64,000 bases of DNA from an uncultured Pelagibacteraceae bacterium (GCA_902578255.1 CACHCH010000004.1:32566-96565), one strand, 5' to 3'; numbered from the stretch's first letter, positions 8,170 through 18,876 are shown. A program made the numbers and translations. Notes: generated by a model not told the origin, from the sequence alone.

Positions 8170-8724
8170 ATGAAAACTATTGAGGAAATAAACCAACACA
8201 AAGTAAAAAAAATTCTTTCTGAGAAAAAAATTCCAGATTTTTATCCAGGGGATGTTGTTAAGGTTGGGGTAAGAATTACTGAGGGTAAAAAGGAGAGAAT
8301 TCAATATTTCGAAGGTGTATGTATTGCAAAAAAAAGTAGAGACTTAAACTCTTCTTTTACAGTAAGAAAGATTTCATTTGGAGAAGGCGTTGAAAGAACA
8401 TTTCCTTTATATGGAACTTTAATAGACTCAATTAAAGTTATTAGATCAGGCAAAGTAAGAAGAGCAAAACTATATTATTTAAGAGATAGAACAGGTAAAT
8501 CAGCAAGAATTGCAGAAAAAATAAGAAAAAAAATTGGTATTGATATCGATGTTAAGCGAGAGACTGTAACGGAAGAAAATGTTGCCCCAACTGCTGAGGC
8601 TACAAAAGAGGAAGCCCCTAAAACAGAAGCGGTACAAAATAATGCTGTTAAAGCTGAGGAGGCACCGAAAGAAGAGGCTTCTAAAGAAGAAGAAAAATTA
8701 GAAAGCCCTTCAGAAAAAAAATAA
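8170..8724 (+). CDS. rplS: 50S ribosomal protein L19 with C-terminal tail
   Basis: L19 lies at the 30S-50S interface. The core is recognisable from [33 protein letters not shown] through [38 protein letters not shown] chose ATG 8170 ([11 protein letters not shown]) rather than the track's TTG at 8155. The protein is 184 residues against about 115 in E. coli. The surplus is a Glu/Ala/Lys/Pro tail ([33 protein letters not shown]) of the same type as in S16. It follows trmD by 16 bases. Confidence 0.95.
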   Translation: MKTIEEINQHKVKKILSEKKIPDFYPGDVVKVGVRITEGKKERIQYFEGVCIAKKSRDLNSSFTVRKISFGEGVERTFPLYGTLIDSIKVIRSGKVRRAKLYYLRDRTGKSARIAEKIRKKIGIDIDVKRETVTEENVAPTAEATKEEAPKTEAVQNNAVKAEEAPKEEASKEEEKLESPSEKK

Positions 8725-8735
8725 TTTTTTTTTCA

Positions 8736-10139
8736 ATGTCCACAACACTTTACGATAAAATATGGAATGATCACTTGGTTGATCAACAGGATGATGGAAC
8801 AGCGCTTCTTTTTGTTGATAGACATTTAATTCACGAAGTGACAAGTCCACAAGCATTTGAAGGATTAAGAAATTCAAATAGGAAAGTAAGACATCCTGAT
8901 CTAACACTTGCAGTTGCAGATCATAATGTTCCAACTACTGATAGAACTAAAGGAATAGCTGATCAAGAATCTAAAATACAAGTAGATACTTTAGATGCAA
9001 ATTGTAAGGAGTTTGGTATTCAACTTTTTGGAATGGATGACAGACGACAAGGAATTGTGCATATCATAGGTCCAGAACAGGGCTTTACTCAACCGGGTAC
9101 TGTTATTGTATGTGGTGATAGTCATACTGCAACCCATGGAGCTTTTGGTGCTTTAGCATTTGGAATTGGAACGTCAGAAGTTGAACACGTTTTAGCAACA
9201 CAAACACTAGTTCAAAAAAAAGCAAAAAATTTTAGAATTAATGTTAATGGGAAACTTCCGATTGGTGTCACTTCAAAAGATGTAATTCTTCAGATAATTG
9301 GAAAAATTGGTACAGCTGGCGGTACAGGTTGTGTAATAGAATATGCTGGTGATTTAATAAGATCATTGAGCGTTGAGCAAAGAATGACAATTTGCAATAT
9401 GACAATTGAAGGTGGAGCAAGAGCAGGATTGATTGCACCAGATGAAAAAATATTTGAGTATTTAAAAGGCAAACCTATGTCACCGAAGGGTCTAAATTGG
9501 GAAAAAGCTTTAAATTACTGGAGTGGTCTAAAGACTGACAAAGATGCAAATTTTGATAAGGAAATAAATTTAAATGCAGCGGAAATTTTGCCAATGATAA
9601 CATGGGGAACTTCGCCACAAGATGTTATTACAATTGATGGAAAAGTTCCTAATCCACAAACTGAAACAGACGAAGATAAAAAGAATTCAATTGAAAGATC
9701 ATTGAAATACATGGGACTAAAACCTGATATGTCAGCAACTGACATAAAAATCGATAAAGTATTTATAGGAAGTTGTACAAACGGAAGAATTGAGGATTTA
9801 AGAGAGGCAGCAAAAATTTTAAAAGATAAAAAAATATCATCACACGTTAATGCAATGGTAGTTCCAGGATCTGGGTTAGTTAAAGAACAAGCTGAGCAAG
9901 AGGGATTAGATAAGATTTTCATCAGTTCAGGATTTGAGTGGAGAGAGCCAGGCTGTTCTATGTGTTTAGCCATGAATGCTGATAAGCTTAAGCCAGAGGA
10001 AAGATGCGCTTCTACTTCAAATAGAAATTTTGAGGGTAGACAAGGTAGAGGTGGCAGAACTCATTTGGTCAGTCCAGGGATGGCAGCTGCAGCTGCAATT
10101 TCTGGAAACCTTGATGATGTTAGAAAGTATCAAAATTAA
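8736..10139 (+). CDS. leuC: 3-isopropylmalate dehydratase, large subunit
   Basis: LeuC with LeuD converts 2- to 3-isopropylmalate in leucine synthesis, using a 4Fe-4S cluster. Cluster ligands are visible in GSCTNGR (about residue 347) and [10 protein letters not shown] (about 407-416). Other aconitase-family motifs are [24 protein letters not shown] and [19 protein letters not shown]. At 467 residues it matches bacterial LeuC. leuD begins immediately after its stop. It is 11 bases after rplS, so ribosomal and leucine genes may share a transcript. Confidence 0.97.
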   Translation: MSTTLYDKIWNDHLVDQQDDGTALLFVDRHLIHEVTSPQAFEGLRNSNRKVRHPDLTLAVADHNVPTTDRTKGIADQESKIQVDTLDANCKEFGIQLFGMDDRRQGIVHIIGPEQGFTQPGTVIVCGDSHTATHGAFGALAFGIGTSEVEHVLATQTLVQKKAKNFRINVNGKLPIGVTSKDVILQIIGKIGTAGGTGCVIEYAGDLIRSLSVEQRMTICNMTIEGGARAGLIAPDEKIFEYLKGKPMSPKGLNWEKALNYWSGLKTDKDANFDKEINLNAAEILPMITWGTSPQDVITIDGKVPNPQTETDEDKKNSIERSLKYMGLKPDMSATDIKIDKVFIGSCTNGRIEDLREAAKILKDKKISSHVNAMVVPGSGLVKEQAEQEGLDKIFISSGFEWREPGCSMCLAMNADKLKPEERCASTSNRNFEGRQGRGGRTHLVSPGMAAAAAISGNLDDVRKYQN

Positions 10140-10745
10140 ATGCAAAAGTTTAATACACTAAAGAGTATTCCTGCATATCTGCCAATAGTTAATATTGATA
10201 CAGATATGATTATTCCTAAGCAATTTTTGAAAACTATTAAAAGAACTGGACTTGGAAAAAACTTGTTTTTTGAGATGAGATATGATGATCAAGGAAAAGA
10301 AATTGAAAATTTTATTCTTAACAAGGATCCCTTCAATAAATCCAAAATTTTGATTGCTGGAAAAAATTTTGGATGCGGTTCATCAAGAGAACACGCTCCA
10401 TGGGCATTGCTAGATTTTGGAATTACATGTGTAATTAGCTCAAGTTATGCAGATATTTTTTATAGTAATTGCTTCAAGAATGGTATTTTGCCAATTATTC
10501 TTGATGAGGAAAAAATAAAAGAGATTTCAGAATATGCAACTAGAAAAGAAGAAATCTCAGTCGATTTAAATGAACAAGTAATTTGTTATGGTAATAACGA
10601 AATTAAATTTGAAATAGATCCATTTAAGAAAAAGTGTTTACTAGAAGGCCTTGATGACATTGCTTTATCTTTAAAAAAAGTAGACAAAATTAAAACTTTT
10701 GAAAATAGTTTAAAAACTAAAAAACCATGGATTTTTAATGATTAA
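10140..10745 (+). CDS. leuD: 3-isopropylmalate dehydratase, small subunit
   Basis: This swivelling-domain partner of LeuC (201 residues) has the usual early [18 protein letters not shown] motif and the substrate loop [19 protein letters not shown]. The ATG directly follows the leuC stop without a spacer, and its end overlaps leuB by 8 bases, which suggests translational coupling of leuCDB. Confidence 0.97.
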   Translation: MQKFNTLKSIPAYLPIVNIDTDMIIPKQFLKTIKRTGLGKNLFFEMRYDDQGKEIENFILNKDPFNKSKILIAGKNFGCGSSREHAPWALLDFGITCVISSSYADIFYSNCFKNGILPIILDEEKIKEISEYATRKEEISVDLNEQVICYGNNEIKFEIDPFKKKCLLEGLDDIALSLKKVDKIKTFENSLKTKKPWIFND

Positions 10746-11844
10746 GGTAAAAAAAAGAAAAATTCTTTTATTGCCTGGTGACGGTATTGGACCAGAAGTA
10801 ATTCGTGAAGTGAAAAAAATTATTAACTGGTTCAACGACAAAAAATCTTTAGATTTTGAAATAGATGAAGATCTTGCTGGTGGTTGTTCTTATGACAAAC
10901 ATGGCACTCCAATTACTGACGAAGTATTTTATAAAGCTCTGGAGAGTGAAGTTGTTATGTTAGGTGCGGTGGGAGGACCAAAATGGGATGAAGTAGAATT
11001 TTCTAAAAAACCAGAGAGAGCATTGCTAAAACTTAGAAAAGAATTAAAACTATTTGCTAATTTACGACCAGCAATATGCTTTGAACAATTGGTAAGCGCA
11101 TCAACATTAAAACCAGAGGTAGTTTCAGGATTAGATATAATGATTGTTAGAGAGCTTACAGGTGGAATATATTTTGGTGAACCAAGAGGAATTAAACCGA
11201 TTGAAAATGGAGAAAGAAAAGGAATAAATACCCATACATATACGACTAATGAAATCGCTAGGGTAGCACGTATTGCATTCGACCTAGCAAGAAAAAGATC
11301 CAATAAAGTAACCTCATGTGAAAAATCAAACGTTATGGAAGCCGGACAGTTATGGAAGGAAGAAGTACAAGAACTTCATGATAAAGAATTTAAAGATGTA
11401 GAATTAAGCCATATGCTTGCTGATAATTGTGCAATGCAACTATTAAGAAATCCTAAGCAATTTGATGTAATTGTAACTGATAATTTATTTGGCGATATGC
11501 TTTCAGATCAAGCATCAATGCTAACAGGCTCTTTAGGTCTATTACCTTCTGCATCTTTAGGAGCAAAAAATAAAGATGGAGAAATGAGAGCGATGTACGA
11601 ACCTATTCATGGTTCAGCACCAGATATTGCCGGTAAATCGATTGCAAACCCTATTGCTTCTATTTTAAGCTTTGCTATGGCTTTAAGGTATTCTTTAGAT
11701 TTAGATAATGAGGCTGATGCATTAGAAAAAGCAGTACAGCAGGTATTAAATGATGGTTTGAGAACTAAAGATATTCTATCAGATGGAATGAAACAGGCAT
11801 CAACTTCAGCAATGGGTGATGCGATAATTTCAAAATTGCAATAA
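10738..11844 (+). CDS. leuB: 3-isopropylmalate dehydrogenase
   Basis: LeuB oxidises and decarboxylates 3-isopropylmalate with NAD+. Seen in 368 residues: the N-terminal [11 protein letters not shown], substrate-binding [14 protein letters not shown], metal-binding [26 protein letters not shown], and the NAD-binding [19 protein letters not shown]. The length is standard. It closes the leuCDB set. Confidence 0.97.
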   Translation: MIKVKKRKILLLPGDGIGPEVIREVKKIINWFNDKKSLDFEIDEDLAGGCSYDKHGTPITDEVFYKALESEVVMLGAVGGPKWDEVEFSKKPERALLKLRKELKLFANLRPAICFEQLVSASTLKPEVVSGLDIMIVRELTGGIYFGEPRGIKPIENGERKGINTHTYTTNEIARVARIAFDLARKRSNKVTSCEKSNVMEAGQLWKEEVQELHDKEFKDVELSHMLADNCAMQLLRNPKQFDVIVTDNLFGDMLSDQASMLTGSLGLLPSASLGAKNKDGEMRAMYEPIHGSAPDIAGKSIANPIASILSFAMALRYSLDLDNEADALEKAVQQVLNDGLRTKDILSDGMKQASTSAMGDAIISKLQ

Positions 11845-11847
11845 ATC

Positions 11848-11853
11848 TATAAT
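11848..11853 (+). promoter_or_regulatory. Possible -10 box for the DMSP cluster
   Basis: An exact TATAAT begins three bases past the leuB stop and ends 17 bases before the dmdC ATG, placing a start site near 11860. No matching -35 is visible. If real it would let the DMSP genes be driven apart from leuCDB. Confidence 0.25.
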
Positions 11854-11870
11854 TATTCTAAACTTTTAAA

Positions 11871-13634
11871 ATGCCAAGTTATACAGCTCCAGTAAAAGAT
11901 ATGATGTTTCTTTATGATAAGTTAAGAGACAATAAATACTACAATGAATTAGAAAAGTATAATGAAGTTAATTCTGATTTGGTAAAAGATATTTTAGAAG
12001 AAGCAGCTAAAATAAATCAAAATTTAATTTTACCACTTGCAAAAGTAGGGGATGAAAATCCTGCAGTTTTAGAAAATGGAGTTGTTAGAACCCCCCCAGG
12101 CTATAAAGAGGCATACCAAAAATATATAGAAGATGGATGGACATCATTATCTTGTGATCCAAAATATGGTGGTCAAGGGATGCCTAAAACTGTGAGCGCG
12201 TTTTTTGACGAAATGTTATCTTCTGCGAGTTTGTCATTTAAACTTTATAGTGAATTAAGTATTGGAGCTTATAATTGTATTAATCGTCATGCTACAGAGG
12301 AAATAAAAAACAAATATTTACCTAAAATGGTTGAGGGTAAATGGAGTGGCACGATGTGTTTAACTGAACCAGTTTGTGGAACTGATTTAGGGCTTTTAAA
12401 GACTAAAGCAGAAAAACAAACTGATGGAACATATAAACTAAGTGGTCAGAAAATATTCATCACTTCTGGTGATCAAGACCTAACAGAAAATATTATTCAT
12501 CTCGTAATTGCTAGAGCCACAGACTCTCCAGCTGGAACTAAAGGCATAAGTTTATTTTTAGTACCTAAATTTATAGTCAATGAGGACGGAACTGTTGGCC
12601 CAAGGAATGGGGTATCAACAGGTTCTATTGAAAGTAAAATGGGAATAAAAGGTTCAGCTACATGTGTCTTAAATTTTGATGATGCAACTGGCTATATGAT
12701 TGGAGCCAAAGACAAAGGTTTAAGTGCGATGTTCACAATGATGAATTTAGAGAGAATAGTAGTTGGTATACAAGGTTTAGGCCTATCTGAAATTGCTTAT
12801 CAGAACTCACTTGCATATGCTAAAGAGAGAAAACAAGGAAAAACAAATAATACCAAGTCAACTAATGGTGCAGATTTTATAATTGAACATGCTGACATAA
12901 GAAAATCTTTGTTAAATATGAAATCAATCATTGAAGGAGAAAGAGCATTATGTTTTTGGTTATCTCAACAAACGGAGGTTAGCCTTTATCATCCTGATGA
13001 AAAAATAAAACAAGAGGCATCTGATTACGTTTCATTAATGACACCTGTGGTAAAATCATTGTTTAGTGATTTAGCTATGGAGATAACAAATGACGCAATG
13101 CAGATACACGGAGGCTATGGCTATACAAAAGATCAAGGAATTGAGCAATTATATAGAGATAATCGTATTACTCCTATTTATGAAGGAACAAACTCAGTTC
13201 AAGCTGCAGATTTAGTATTTAGAAAATTATCAAACAAAAATGGCAATATAATTGAGAGATTCTTAGGCATGGTTAAGTCTGAGTGTGATAGTAAAAAAGG
13301 AAAAGTTGAAATTTTTTCAAAAGAGTTAAATCATTACTTGGATATATTATCTAAGTTTACAGGTTGGATCAGTGATCAAAGTAAAATTGAAAAAGACGAT
13401 GTAAGTGCGGCAGCAAATGATTATTTAAGAACACTTGGATACGTTTCAATTGCTTATTCTTGGATTAAAGTTTTAGAAGTTAGTTTTAATGACTACGAAA
13501 AAAATAAAGACTTTTACTCAGATAAAATTAATACAGCTAAATTTTATTTTGAAAAGGTATTACCTAGAGCAGAATATCATTACAAATCTGCAATTTCAGG
13601 TAGTTCCAATATTATGAAATTTAAATTTATTTAG
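11871..13634 (+). CDS. dmdC: Acyl-CoA dehydrogenase, DmdC type (methylthiopropionyl-CoA dehydrogenase)
   Basis: DmdC oxidises 3-methylthiopropionyl-CoA to methylthioacryloyl-CoA in the DMSP demethylation pathway. The 587-residue size and the start MPSYTAPVKDMMFLYDKL are typical of this long subfamily; ordinary acyl-CoA dehydrogenases have about 380. FAD-fold motifs include CLTEPVCGTDLG and QKIFITSGD, then MQIHGGYGYTKDQGIEQLYRDNRI and the likely catalytic Glu in PIYEGTNSVQ. The extra C-terminal domain is present. The neighbours dmdB and dmdA strongly favour the DMSP role over general beta-oxidation. Confidence 0.87.
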   Translation: MPSYTAPVKDMMFLYDKLRDNKYYNELEKYNEVNSDLVKDILEEAAKINQNLILPLAKVGDENPAVLENGVVRTPPGYKEAYQKYIEDGWTSLSCDPKYGGQGMPKTVSAFFDEMLSSASLSFKLYSELSIGAYNCINRHATEEIKNKYLPKMVEGKWSGTMCLTEPVCGTDLGLLKTKAEKQTDGTYKLSGQKIFITSGDQDLTENIIHLVIARATDSPAGTKGISLFLVPKFIVNEDGTVGPRNGVSTGSIESKMGIKGSATCVLNFDDATGYMIGAKDKGLSAMFTMMNLERIVVGIQGLGLSEIAYQNSLAYAKERKQGKTNNTKSTNGADFIIEHADIRKSLLNMKSIIEGERALCFWLSQQTEVSLYHPDEKIKQEASDYVSLMTPVVKSLFSDLAMEITNDAMQIHGGYGYTKDQGIEQLYRDNRITPIYEGTNSVQAADLVFRKLSNKNGNIIERFLGMVKSECDSKKGKVEIFSKELNHYLDILSKFTGWISDQSKIEKDDVSAAANDYLRTLGYVSIAYSWIKVLEVSFNDYEKNKDFYSDKINTAKFYFEKVLPRAEYHYKSAISGSSNIMKFKFI

Positions 13635-13635
13635 G

Positions 13636-15252
13636 ATGAATCATTACGATAATAATTTGGACAAAAATGAAGCCAACCATGTTCCGTTAACACCTCTAAC
13701 ATTTTTAAAAAGAGCAACAGAAATTTATCCAAATTATGAAGCAATCGTTTATGAAGACAGAAGTTATACTTGGAGTAAAGTTTACCAAAGAGCAGTAAAA
13801 TTTGCCAGTGCATTGTCTAAAATTGGTATTAAAAAAGGTGATACTGTTTCATTCTTAGCATTTAATACACCTGAAATATTCGAAGCACACTACTCTGTTC
13901 CTATGACAGGAGCAGTTTTAAATACAATTAATATTAGATTGGATGCAAACACGATTGCATACATTTTAAATCATAGTGATGCAAAAGTTTTAGTCGTTGA
14001 TAGACAGCTACATATAGAAGTTAAAAAAGCTCTAAAAACTTTAGATAAAAAAATTACAATTATTGATATAAATGACAAATATGCTGACCAATCAAAGTGT
14101 GAAAAAATTGGTGAGCATGAATATGAAAACTTTTTAAATACTGGGGATGAAAATTATAACTGGCAAATGCCCAACGATGAATGGCAGTCTATTTCGTTAA
14201 GTTATACTTCTGGAACTACAGGAAATCCAAAAGGAGTAGTTTATCATCACAGAGGTGCTTATTTAATGTCCACAGGAAGTTCAGTTGCATGGAATATGCC
14301 TAATCGTTTAAATTTTTTAACAGTCGTGCCAATGTTTCATTGTAATGGATGGTGTTATCCTTGGACAATTCCGATGCTAAACGGAAGAACTATATGTTTA
14401 AGAAATATAGATATTAAAAAAATATTTGATCTAATTGATAGATACGATGTAACGCATTTTGGTGGAGCACCTATTGTTTTAAATATGATTACTGGTGCTC
14501 CAGAAGCTGACAGAAAAAAATTAAATCATAAAGTTTATGTTTTAACTGCCGGGGCTCCTCCACCTAGTGTAATTTTTAAAAAAATGAAAGCTCTTGGTTT
14601 TGAGGTAATGCATGTTTATGGTTTAACAGAGACATATGGGCATGTTACTCAATGTGCTTGGAATGATGAGTGGAATGATTTTGATGAAGATAAACAAAAT
14701 GAAATCAAAGCGAGACAGGGAGTAAGATATCCAAATACTGAAGGTGTAACAATTTTAGATCCTGAAACTATGAAAGAAGTTCCAAAGGATGGTAAAACTA
14801 TAGGTGAAATAATGATAAGAGGCAATATAGTTATGAAGGGATATTTTAAAGATAAAGAAGCTACAGATAAAGCAATGAAAGGTGGCTGGTTTCACACTGG
14901 AGATTTAGCCGTAATGCATCCTGATGGATATGTCAAAATACAAGACAGATCTAAAGATATAATTATATCTGGAGGAGAAAATATATCTTCAATAGAAATA
15001 GAAAATACTCTTTCTAAACACCCTTCTGTTTCTATTGCAGCTGTGGTTGCAAAACCTGATGAAAAATGGGGTGAAGTTCCATGTGCTTTTATCGAAATGG
15101 TTAAAGACAAACCGGCAAGTGAAAAAGAATTAATAGATTTTTGTAAAGAAACTTTAGCAGGATTTAAAGTCCCAAAAAAAGTAATTTTCTGTGAGTTACC
15201 AAAAACTTCTACAGGAAAAATTCAGAAGTTTGAACTAAGAAAACAATTCTAG
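13636..15252 (+). CDS. dmdB: Acyl-CoA ligase, DmdB type (methylthiopropionate-CoA ligase)
   Basis: DmdB charges 3-methylthiopropionate, the product of DMSP demethylation, with CoA using ATP. The 538 residues show the AMP-binding P-loop YTSGTTGNPKGV (about 192-203), the A5 region VYGLTETYG, the hinge TGDLAVMHPDGYVKIQDRSKDIIISGGENIS, and the C-terminal lysine motif PKTSTGKIQKFELR. It starts one base after the dmdC stop. Sequence alone cannot exclude another short or medium acid; the cluster supplies the assignment. Confidence 0.87.
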   Translation: MNHYDNNLDKNEANHVPLTPLTFLKRATEIYPNYEAIVYEDRSYTWSKVYQRAVKFASALSKIGIKKGDTVSFLAFNTPEIFEAHYSVPMTGAVLNTINIRLDANTIAYILNHSDAKVLVVDRQLHIEVKKALKTLDKKITIIDINDKYADQSKCEKIGEHEYENFLNTGDENYNWQMPNDEWQSISLSYTSGTTGNPKGVVYHHRGAYLMSTGSSVAWNMPNRLNFLTVVPMFHCNGWCYPWTIPMLNGRTICLRNIDIKKIFDLIDRYDVTHFGGAPIVLNMITGAPEADRKKLNHKVYVLTAGAPPPSVIFKKMKALGFEVMHVYGLTETYGHVTQCAWNDEWNDFDEDKQNEIKARQGVRYPNTEGVTILDPETMKEVPKDGKTIGEIMIRGNIVMKGYFKDKEATDKAMKGGWFHTGDLAVMHPDGYVKIQDRSKDIIISGGENISSIEIENTLSKHPSVSIAAVVAKPDEKWGEVPCAFIEMVKDKPASEKELIDFCKETLAGFKVPKKVIFCELPKTSTGKIQKFELRKQF

Positions 15253-15260
15253 GTAATTAT

Positions 15261-16037
15261 TTGATTTTCCAAGTAGAAAATAAAAATGTCCATGCATCAG
15301 ATGCAGGGCAAGGCATTGATCCAAAAAAGCAAACAATTGTATTTTTACATGGAAGTGGGATGTCACATATTGTTTGGTCTTTAACAGAGCAATTTTTTTC
15401 AAATCAAAATTTTAATGTTTTATCAATAGATTTACCTGGACATGGAAATTCTGATGGTCCTTGTATTAATACTATTGAAAAAGTCACAGAATGGTTAGAA
15501 AAAGCATTTATTCAGTTAAATTTAAATGATTTAGTTTTAATTGGACACTCTCAGGGATGTTTAGAAATTTTAGAATTTGCTCATAAGCACCCAAATAGAA
15601 TAAAAAAATTAATTTTTGTTGGTGGCTCTTATAAAATGCCAGTTCATCCAGATTTAATTGAATTAGCTAAAAATGGCGATTCAGATGCTGTTAAATTGAT
15701 GATGAAGTGGGGGTATAATGGGTCAAAAAAATTTATTGGAGGTAATCCACTTGAAAGGATAATCCAATCACCAAGAGATATTAGTAAAATATTGGCTGTT
15801 GATCTTATTGCTTGTAATAATTATTCCAACGGAAAAAAGGCTGCTATCTCAATAAATTGTCCAAGCATGTTTATATTTGGTGCCCTTGATAAGATGGTTA
15901 ATCTTGAAGTCGGAAAAAAATTTTCAAATCTTGTAAAAAATTCATCTACCCACATCTTCGAAGGTTGTGGTCACATGATTATGATTGAAAAAGCATTTGA
16001 AATGAGAGAAAAGGTCCTAGAATTTTTAAAAAAATGA
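15261..16037 (+). CDS. Alpha/beta hydrolase within the DMSP cluster
   Basis: This 258-residue soluble alpha/beta hydrolase shows the oxyanion motif FLHGSGMSH, the nucleophile elbow GHSQGC (Ser near residue 94), the acid in FGALDKMVN and the His in [17 protein letters not shown]. It lies between dmdB and dmdA and overlaps dmdA by 4 bases (ATGA), so it is clearly co-translated. The start is TTG 8 bases after dmdB. No crotonase-like DmdD is in the cluster. I infer a possible thioesterase or related step on pathway CoA intermediates, but only the fold is supported. Confidence 0.8.
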   Translation: MIFQVENKNVHASDAGQGIDPKKQTIVFLHGSGMSHIVWSLTEQFFSNQNFNVLSIDLPGHGNSDGPCINTIEKVTEWLEKAFIQLNLNDLVLIGHSQGCLEILEFAHKHPNRIKKLIFVGGSYKMPVHPDLIELAKNGDSDAVKLMMKWGYNGSKKFIGGNPLERIIQSPRDISKILAVDLIACNNYSNGKKAAISINCPSMFIFGALDKMVNLEVGKKFSNLVKNSSTHIFEGCGHMIMIEKAFEMREKVLEFLKK

Positions 16038-17143
16038 AAAACTTTTCTATAGCAAAATCAAGAAGATTACGAAGTACACCTTATACTGACAGAATAGAAG
16101 CTCATGGTGTGAGCAGCTACACAGTTTATAATCATATGTTACTTCCAGCGTCATTCAAATCTTTAGAAAGCGACTATGATCACTTAAAAAAATATGTTCA
16201 AGTTTGGGATGTTGCAGCAGAGAGACAAGTTGAAATATCTGGAAAAGACTCATCTAAATTAGTTCAATTAATGACTTGTAGAGATTTATCTAAATCAAAA
16301 GTTGGAAAATGTTATTATGCTCCATTAATTGATAACGATGGACTTTTAGTTAATGACCCAATAATCAATAAGCTTGCAGAGGATAAATGGTGGTTGTCTA
16401 TAGCTGATGCAGATGTAATATTTTTTGCAAAAGGTCTTGCAGCTGGAAATAGATTTGATGTTAAAATTAATGAACCAAATGTAAATATCTTAGCTGTTCA
16501 AGGACCTTTGGCTGATGATTTAATGTCAAAACTATTCAGTGAAGAGATTAGAAAATTAAAATTTTTTAACTTTGATTATTTTGAATTAAAAGGTCACAAA
16601 TATTTCATTGCAAGGTCTGGATGGTCAAAACAAGGTGGATTTGAAGTTTATGTTGATAATGACATTGCAGGTCAGAATTTATATGATTATTTGTTTGAAG
16701 AGGGAAAAGAATTTAATGTTAAGCCAGGTTGCCCAAATTTAATAGAGAGAATTGAAGGTAATTTGTTATCTTATGGAAACGATTTTGACAATAGAGACAA
16801 TCCTTTTGAAGCAAATTTTGATAAATTTATTCATTTAGACAGTGACGTTAATTTTTTAGGTAAAGAAAAACTTAAAAAAATAAAAGAAAAAGGAATAACT
16901 AGAAAACTTATGGGTGTAAAAATTGATCATAATAAAATTGATATGTATTGCGAAAAGACTTTATTTGCTGATAACAAAGAAATAGTTGGATATGTTAGAT
17001 CAGCAACTTATTCACCCACATTTGATAAAGTTATTGGAATTGCAATGATTAATAAACCCTACTGGAATACAAAAAATCAGTTTAATATAGAAATAAATGA
17101 AAAAATATATGTGGGTACTGTTTGTGATTTACCCCTCGTTTAA
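16034..17143 (+). CDS. dmdA: DMSP demethylase DmdA
   Basis: DmdA moves a methyl group from dimethylsulfoniopropionate to tetrahydrofolate, giving 3-methylthiopropionate; it belongs to the glycine-cleavage T-protein fold. At 369 residues it matches, from memory, the Pelagibacter enzyme. The start [41 protein letters not shown] and the folate-side segments ([60 protein letters not shown]) are distinctive. It is last in dmdC-dmdB-hydrolase-dmdA. Cells gain methyl-THF, reduced sulfur and carbon from algal DMSP. Confidence 0.93.
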   Translation: MKNFSIAKSRRLRSTPYTDRIEAHGVSSYTVYNHMLLPASFKSLESDYDHLKKYVQVWDVAAERQVEISGKDSSKLVQLMTCRDLSKSKVGKCYYAPLIDNDGLLVNDPIINKLAEDKWWLSIADADVIFFAKGLAAGNRFDVKINEPNVNILAVQGPLADDLMSKLFSEEIRKLKFFNFDYFELKGHKYFIARSGWSKQGGFEVYVDNDIAGQNLYDYLFEEGKEFNVKPGCPNLIERIEGNLLSYGNDFDNRDNPFEANFDKFIHLDSDVNFLGKEKLKKIKEKGITRKLMGVKIDHNKIDMYCEKTLFADNKEIVGYVRSATYSPTFDKVIGIAMINKPYWNTKNQFNIEINEKIYVGTVCDLPLV

Positions 17144-17164
17144 AATTAAAAGTCATTTAGTGTT

Positions 17165-18175
17165 ATGAATATAGCAATTGTAGGCGCAACAGGAAATGTT
17201 GGTAGAAAAATAATAGAAATTTTAGAAAAAAAAAAAATAAATATTGAAAATCTTTTTTTACTGGCTTCAAAAAAAAGTGAAGGAAAAAAATTAAATTATA
17301 ATGGAAATGAACATACAGTAACTGATCTTGAAAAATTTGATTTTTCCTCTGTAAAGATTGCTTTTTTTGCAGCAGGAAGTGGGGTAGCTGAAAAATGGGC
17401 TCATGTTGCTGCTGAAAAAACTATTGTTATAGACAATTCAAAATATTTTAGAAAAGACCCTGATATTCCATTAATTGTTCCTGAAGTTAATTCAAAAAAA
17501 TTATCTGATGTAAAAAATAAAAATATTATTGCTAATGCTAATTGTTCAGTGATTCCAGTTGTTGTGGCTTTAAAACCTTTGCATGACTTGTACAATATAA
17601 ATCGCATAGTTGCATCTACTTATCAGTCAGTATCTGGGGCAGGTAAATCAGCTATGGATGAATTATTATCTCAAACAGAGGATTATTTTCAAAATAAAGA
17701 AATATACTCAAAAAATTTTACTAAGCAGATAGCCTTTAATGCAATTCCTCATATTGATAGTTTTTTGGAAAATGGTTACACAAAAGAGGAACAAAAAACT
17801 ACTGACGAAATTAAAAAAATTTTAGATAAAAAAATTAAAGTAACTTCTACTTGTGTTAGGATACCTGTTCTTGTTTCTCACTGTATTAGTGCAAATGTAG
17901 AATTTAATAAAAAATGTGATTTGGATGAAATAAGAAAAGTTCTATCTACCTCCCCTGGGTGCAAGGTTATTGATGAACATCAGGATGGGGGCTATATAAC
18001 ACCAGTAGAGGCTGAGGATAAATTTGAAACTTTTATTTCAAGAATAAGATTGGATGAGTCTCAAGAGAATACAATAAATTTGTGGATCGTATCAGACAAT
18101 TTAGTTAAAGGGGCGGCATTGAACGCAGTACAAATTGCTGAAAGTTTGATTACAAATGATTTTTATGGAAGATAA
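17165..18175 (+). CDS. asd: Aspartate-semialdehyde dehydrogenase
   Basis: Asd reduces aspartyl phosphate to aspartate semialdehyde, the branch point to lysine/DAP, threonine and methionine. Seen in 336 residues: NADP-binding GATGNVGRKIIEIL, catalytic Cys in NANCSVIPVVVALKPLH (about residue 126), and YQSVSGAGKSAMDEL. The active-site His region VLVSHCISANVEF is present. It begins 21 bases after dmdA and its end overlaps the start region of sdhC. Confidence 0.96.
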   Translation: MNIAIVGATGNVGRKIIEILEKKKINIENLFLLASKKSEGKKLNYNGNEHTVTDLEKFDFSSVKIAFFAAGSGVAEKWAHVAAEKTIVIDNSKYFRKDPDIPLIVPEVNSKKLSDVKNKNIIANANCSVIPVVVALKPLHDLYNINRIVASTYQSVSGAGKSAMDELLSQTEDYFQNKEIYSKNFTKQIAFNAIPHIDSFLENGYTKEEQKTTDEIKKILDKKIKVTSTCVRIPVLVSHCISANVEFNKKCDLDEIRKVLSTSPGCKVIDEHQDGGYITPVEAEDKFETFISRIRLDESQENTINLWIVSDNLVKGAALNAVQIAESLITNDFYGR

Positions 18176-18548
18176 AAAACCACTATCACCACATATACAA
18201 ATTTATAGATGGCATATCTCTTCATTGGTGTCTATTTCTCATAGAATAACAGGTATAATTAATATTATAGCTATTACATTTATTTGTTTGTGGTCTGGCT
18301 GGTTAATTCTAGGAGAAGCAAATTACACTCTAATAAATTTTTTTCTTAATTCATTTTTTGGTAAATTTGTTGTTTTAGGTATCGTTTGGTCATTTAGTTT
18401 CCAAGTTTTGAGTGAAGTACGACATCTAATAATGGATATGGGTTACGGTTTTGAATTACAAACAACTCGTATAACGGGCTTGCTTGTTATATTTGGTTCA
18501 TTCCTGCTTACGGTAGTTATTTATTTAATTGGTAGAAATTTTTTTTAA
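18165..18548 (+). CDS. sdhC: Succinate dehydrogenase cytochrome b556 subunit
   Basis: SdhC helps bind heme b and ubiquinone in complex II. It begins MEDKKPLSPHIQIYRWHISSLVSISHRITG, where SISHRITG is the family motif, and has three membrane helices; the heme-ligand His is likely in LSEVRHLIMDMG. I prefer ATG 18165 over the track's 18156 because PLSPHIQIY starts are the norm. It overlaps the end of asd, so no promoter is expected between them. Confidence 0.94.
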   Translation: MEDKKPLSPHIQIYRWHISSLVSISHRITGIINIIAITFICLWSGWLILGEANYTLINFFLNSFFGKFVVLGIVWSFSFQVLSEVRHLIMDMGYGFELQTTRITGLLVIFGSFLLTVVIYLIGRNFF

Positions 18549-18549
18549 T

Positions 18550-18876
18550 ATGAATTTAGCAACAAAAAAATGGATTTTTACTAAAGTTTCATCAGTAATT
18601 TTATTACCTCTTATGCTTTGGTTTATATTAAGTTTTGTATCTATTTACGATCAAGGCTATTTGGAAATTTTAAATTTTTTTATCACCCCAATAAATAAAT
18701 TTCTCTTTAGTTTATTTATTACATTTGCATTTTTTTTCTCATCTTTAACTATTAGTGAGGTTTTTGAGGATTATATTGCTAATGAAAAAATCAAAAATGT
18801 CGCAAACAGACTACTGTATATTTCTGCTATAGGTATTTCATTTTTAACAATAATTATTATATTTAACCTAAAATAA
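18550..18876 (+). CDS. sdhD: Succinate dehydrogenase membrane anchor subunit
   Basis: This second membrane anchor of complex II is 108 residues from ATG 18550; the track's earlier TTG at 18529 lies inside sdhC. It has three hydrophobic helices. It begins [25 protein letters not shown], near the R/S quinone-site pattern of SdhD. Sequence similarity in this family is low, so the position between sdhC and sdhA carries much of the call. Its stop shares a base with the sdhA start. Confidence 0.88.
   Translation: MNLATKKWIFTKVSSVILLPLMLWFILSFVSIYDQGYLEILNFFITPINKFLFSLFITFAFFFSSLTISEVFEDYIANEKIKNVANRLLYISAIGISFLTIIIIFNLK

Noticed and set aside
9515-9973. 152-residue minus-strand ORF
   Set aside because: Antisense shadow of the conserved leuC coding sequence.
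10929-11303. 124-residue minus-strand ORF
   Set aside because: Antisense shadow of leuB.
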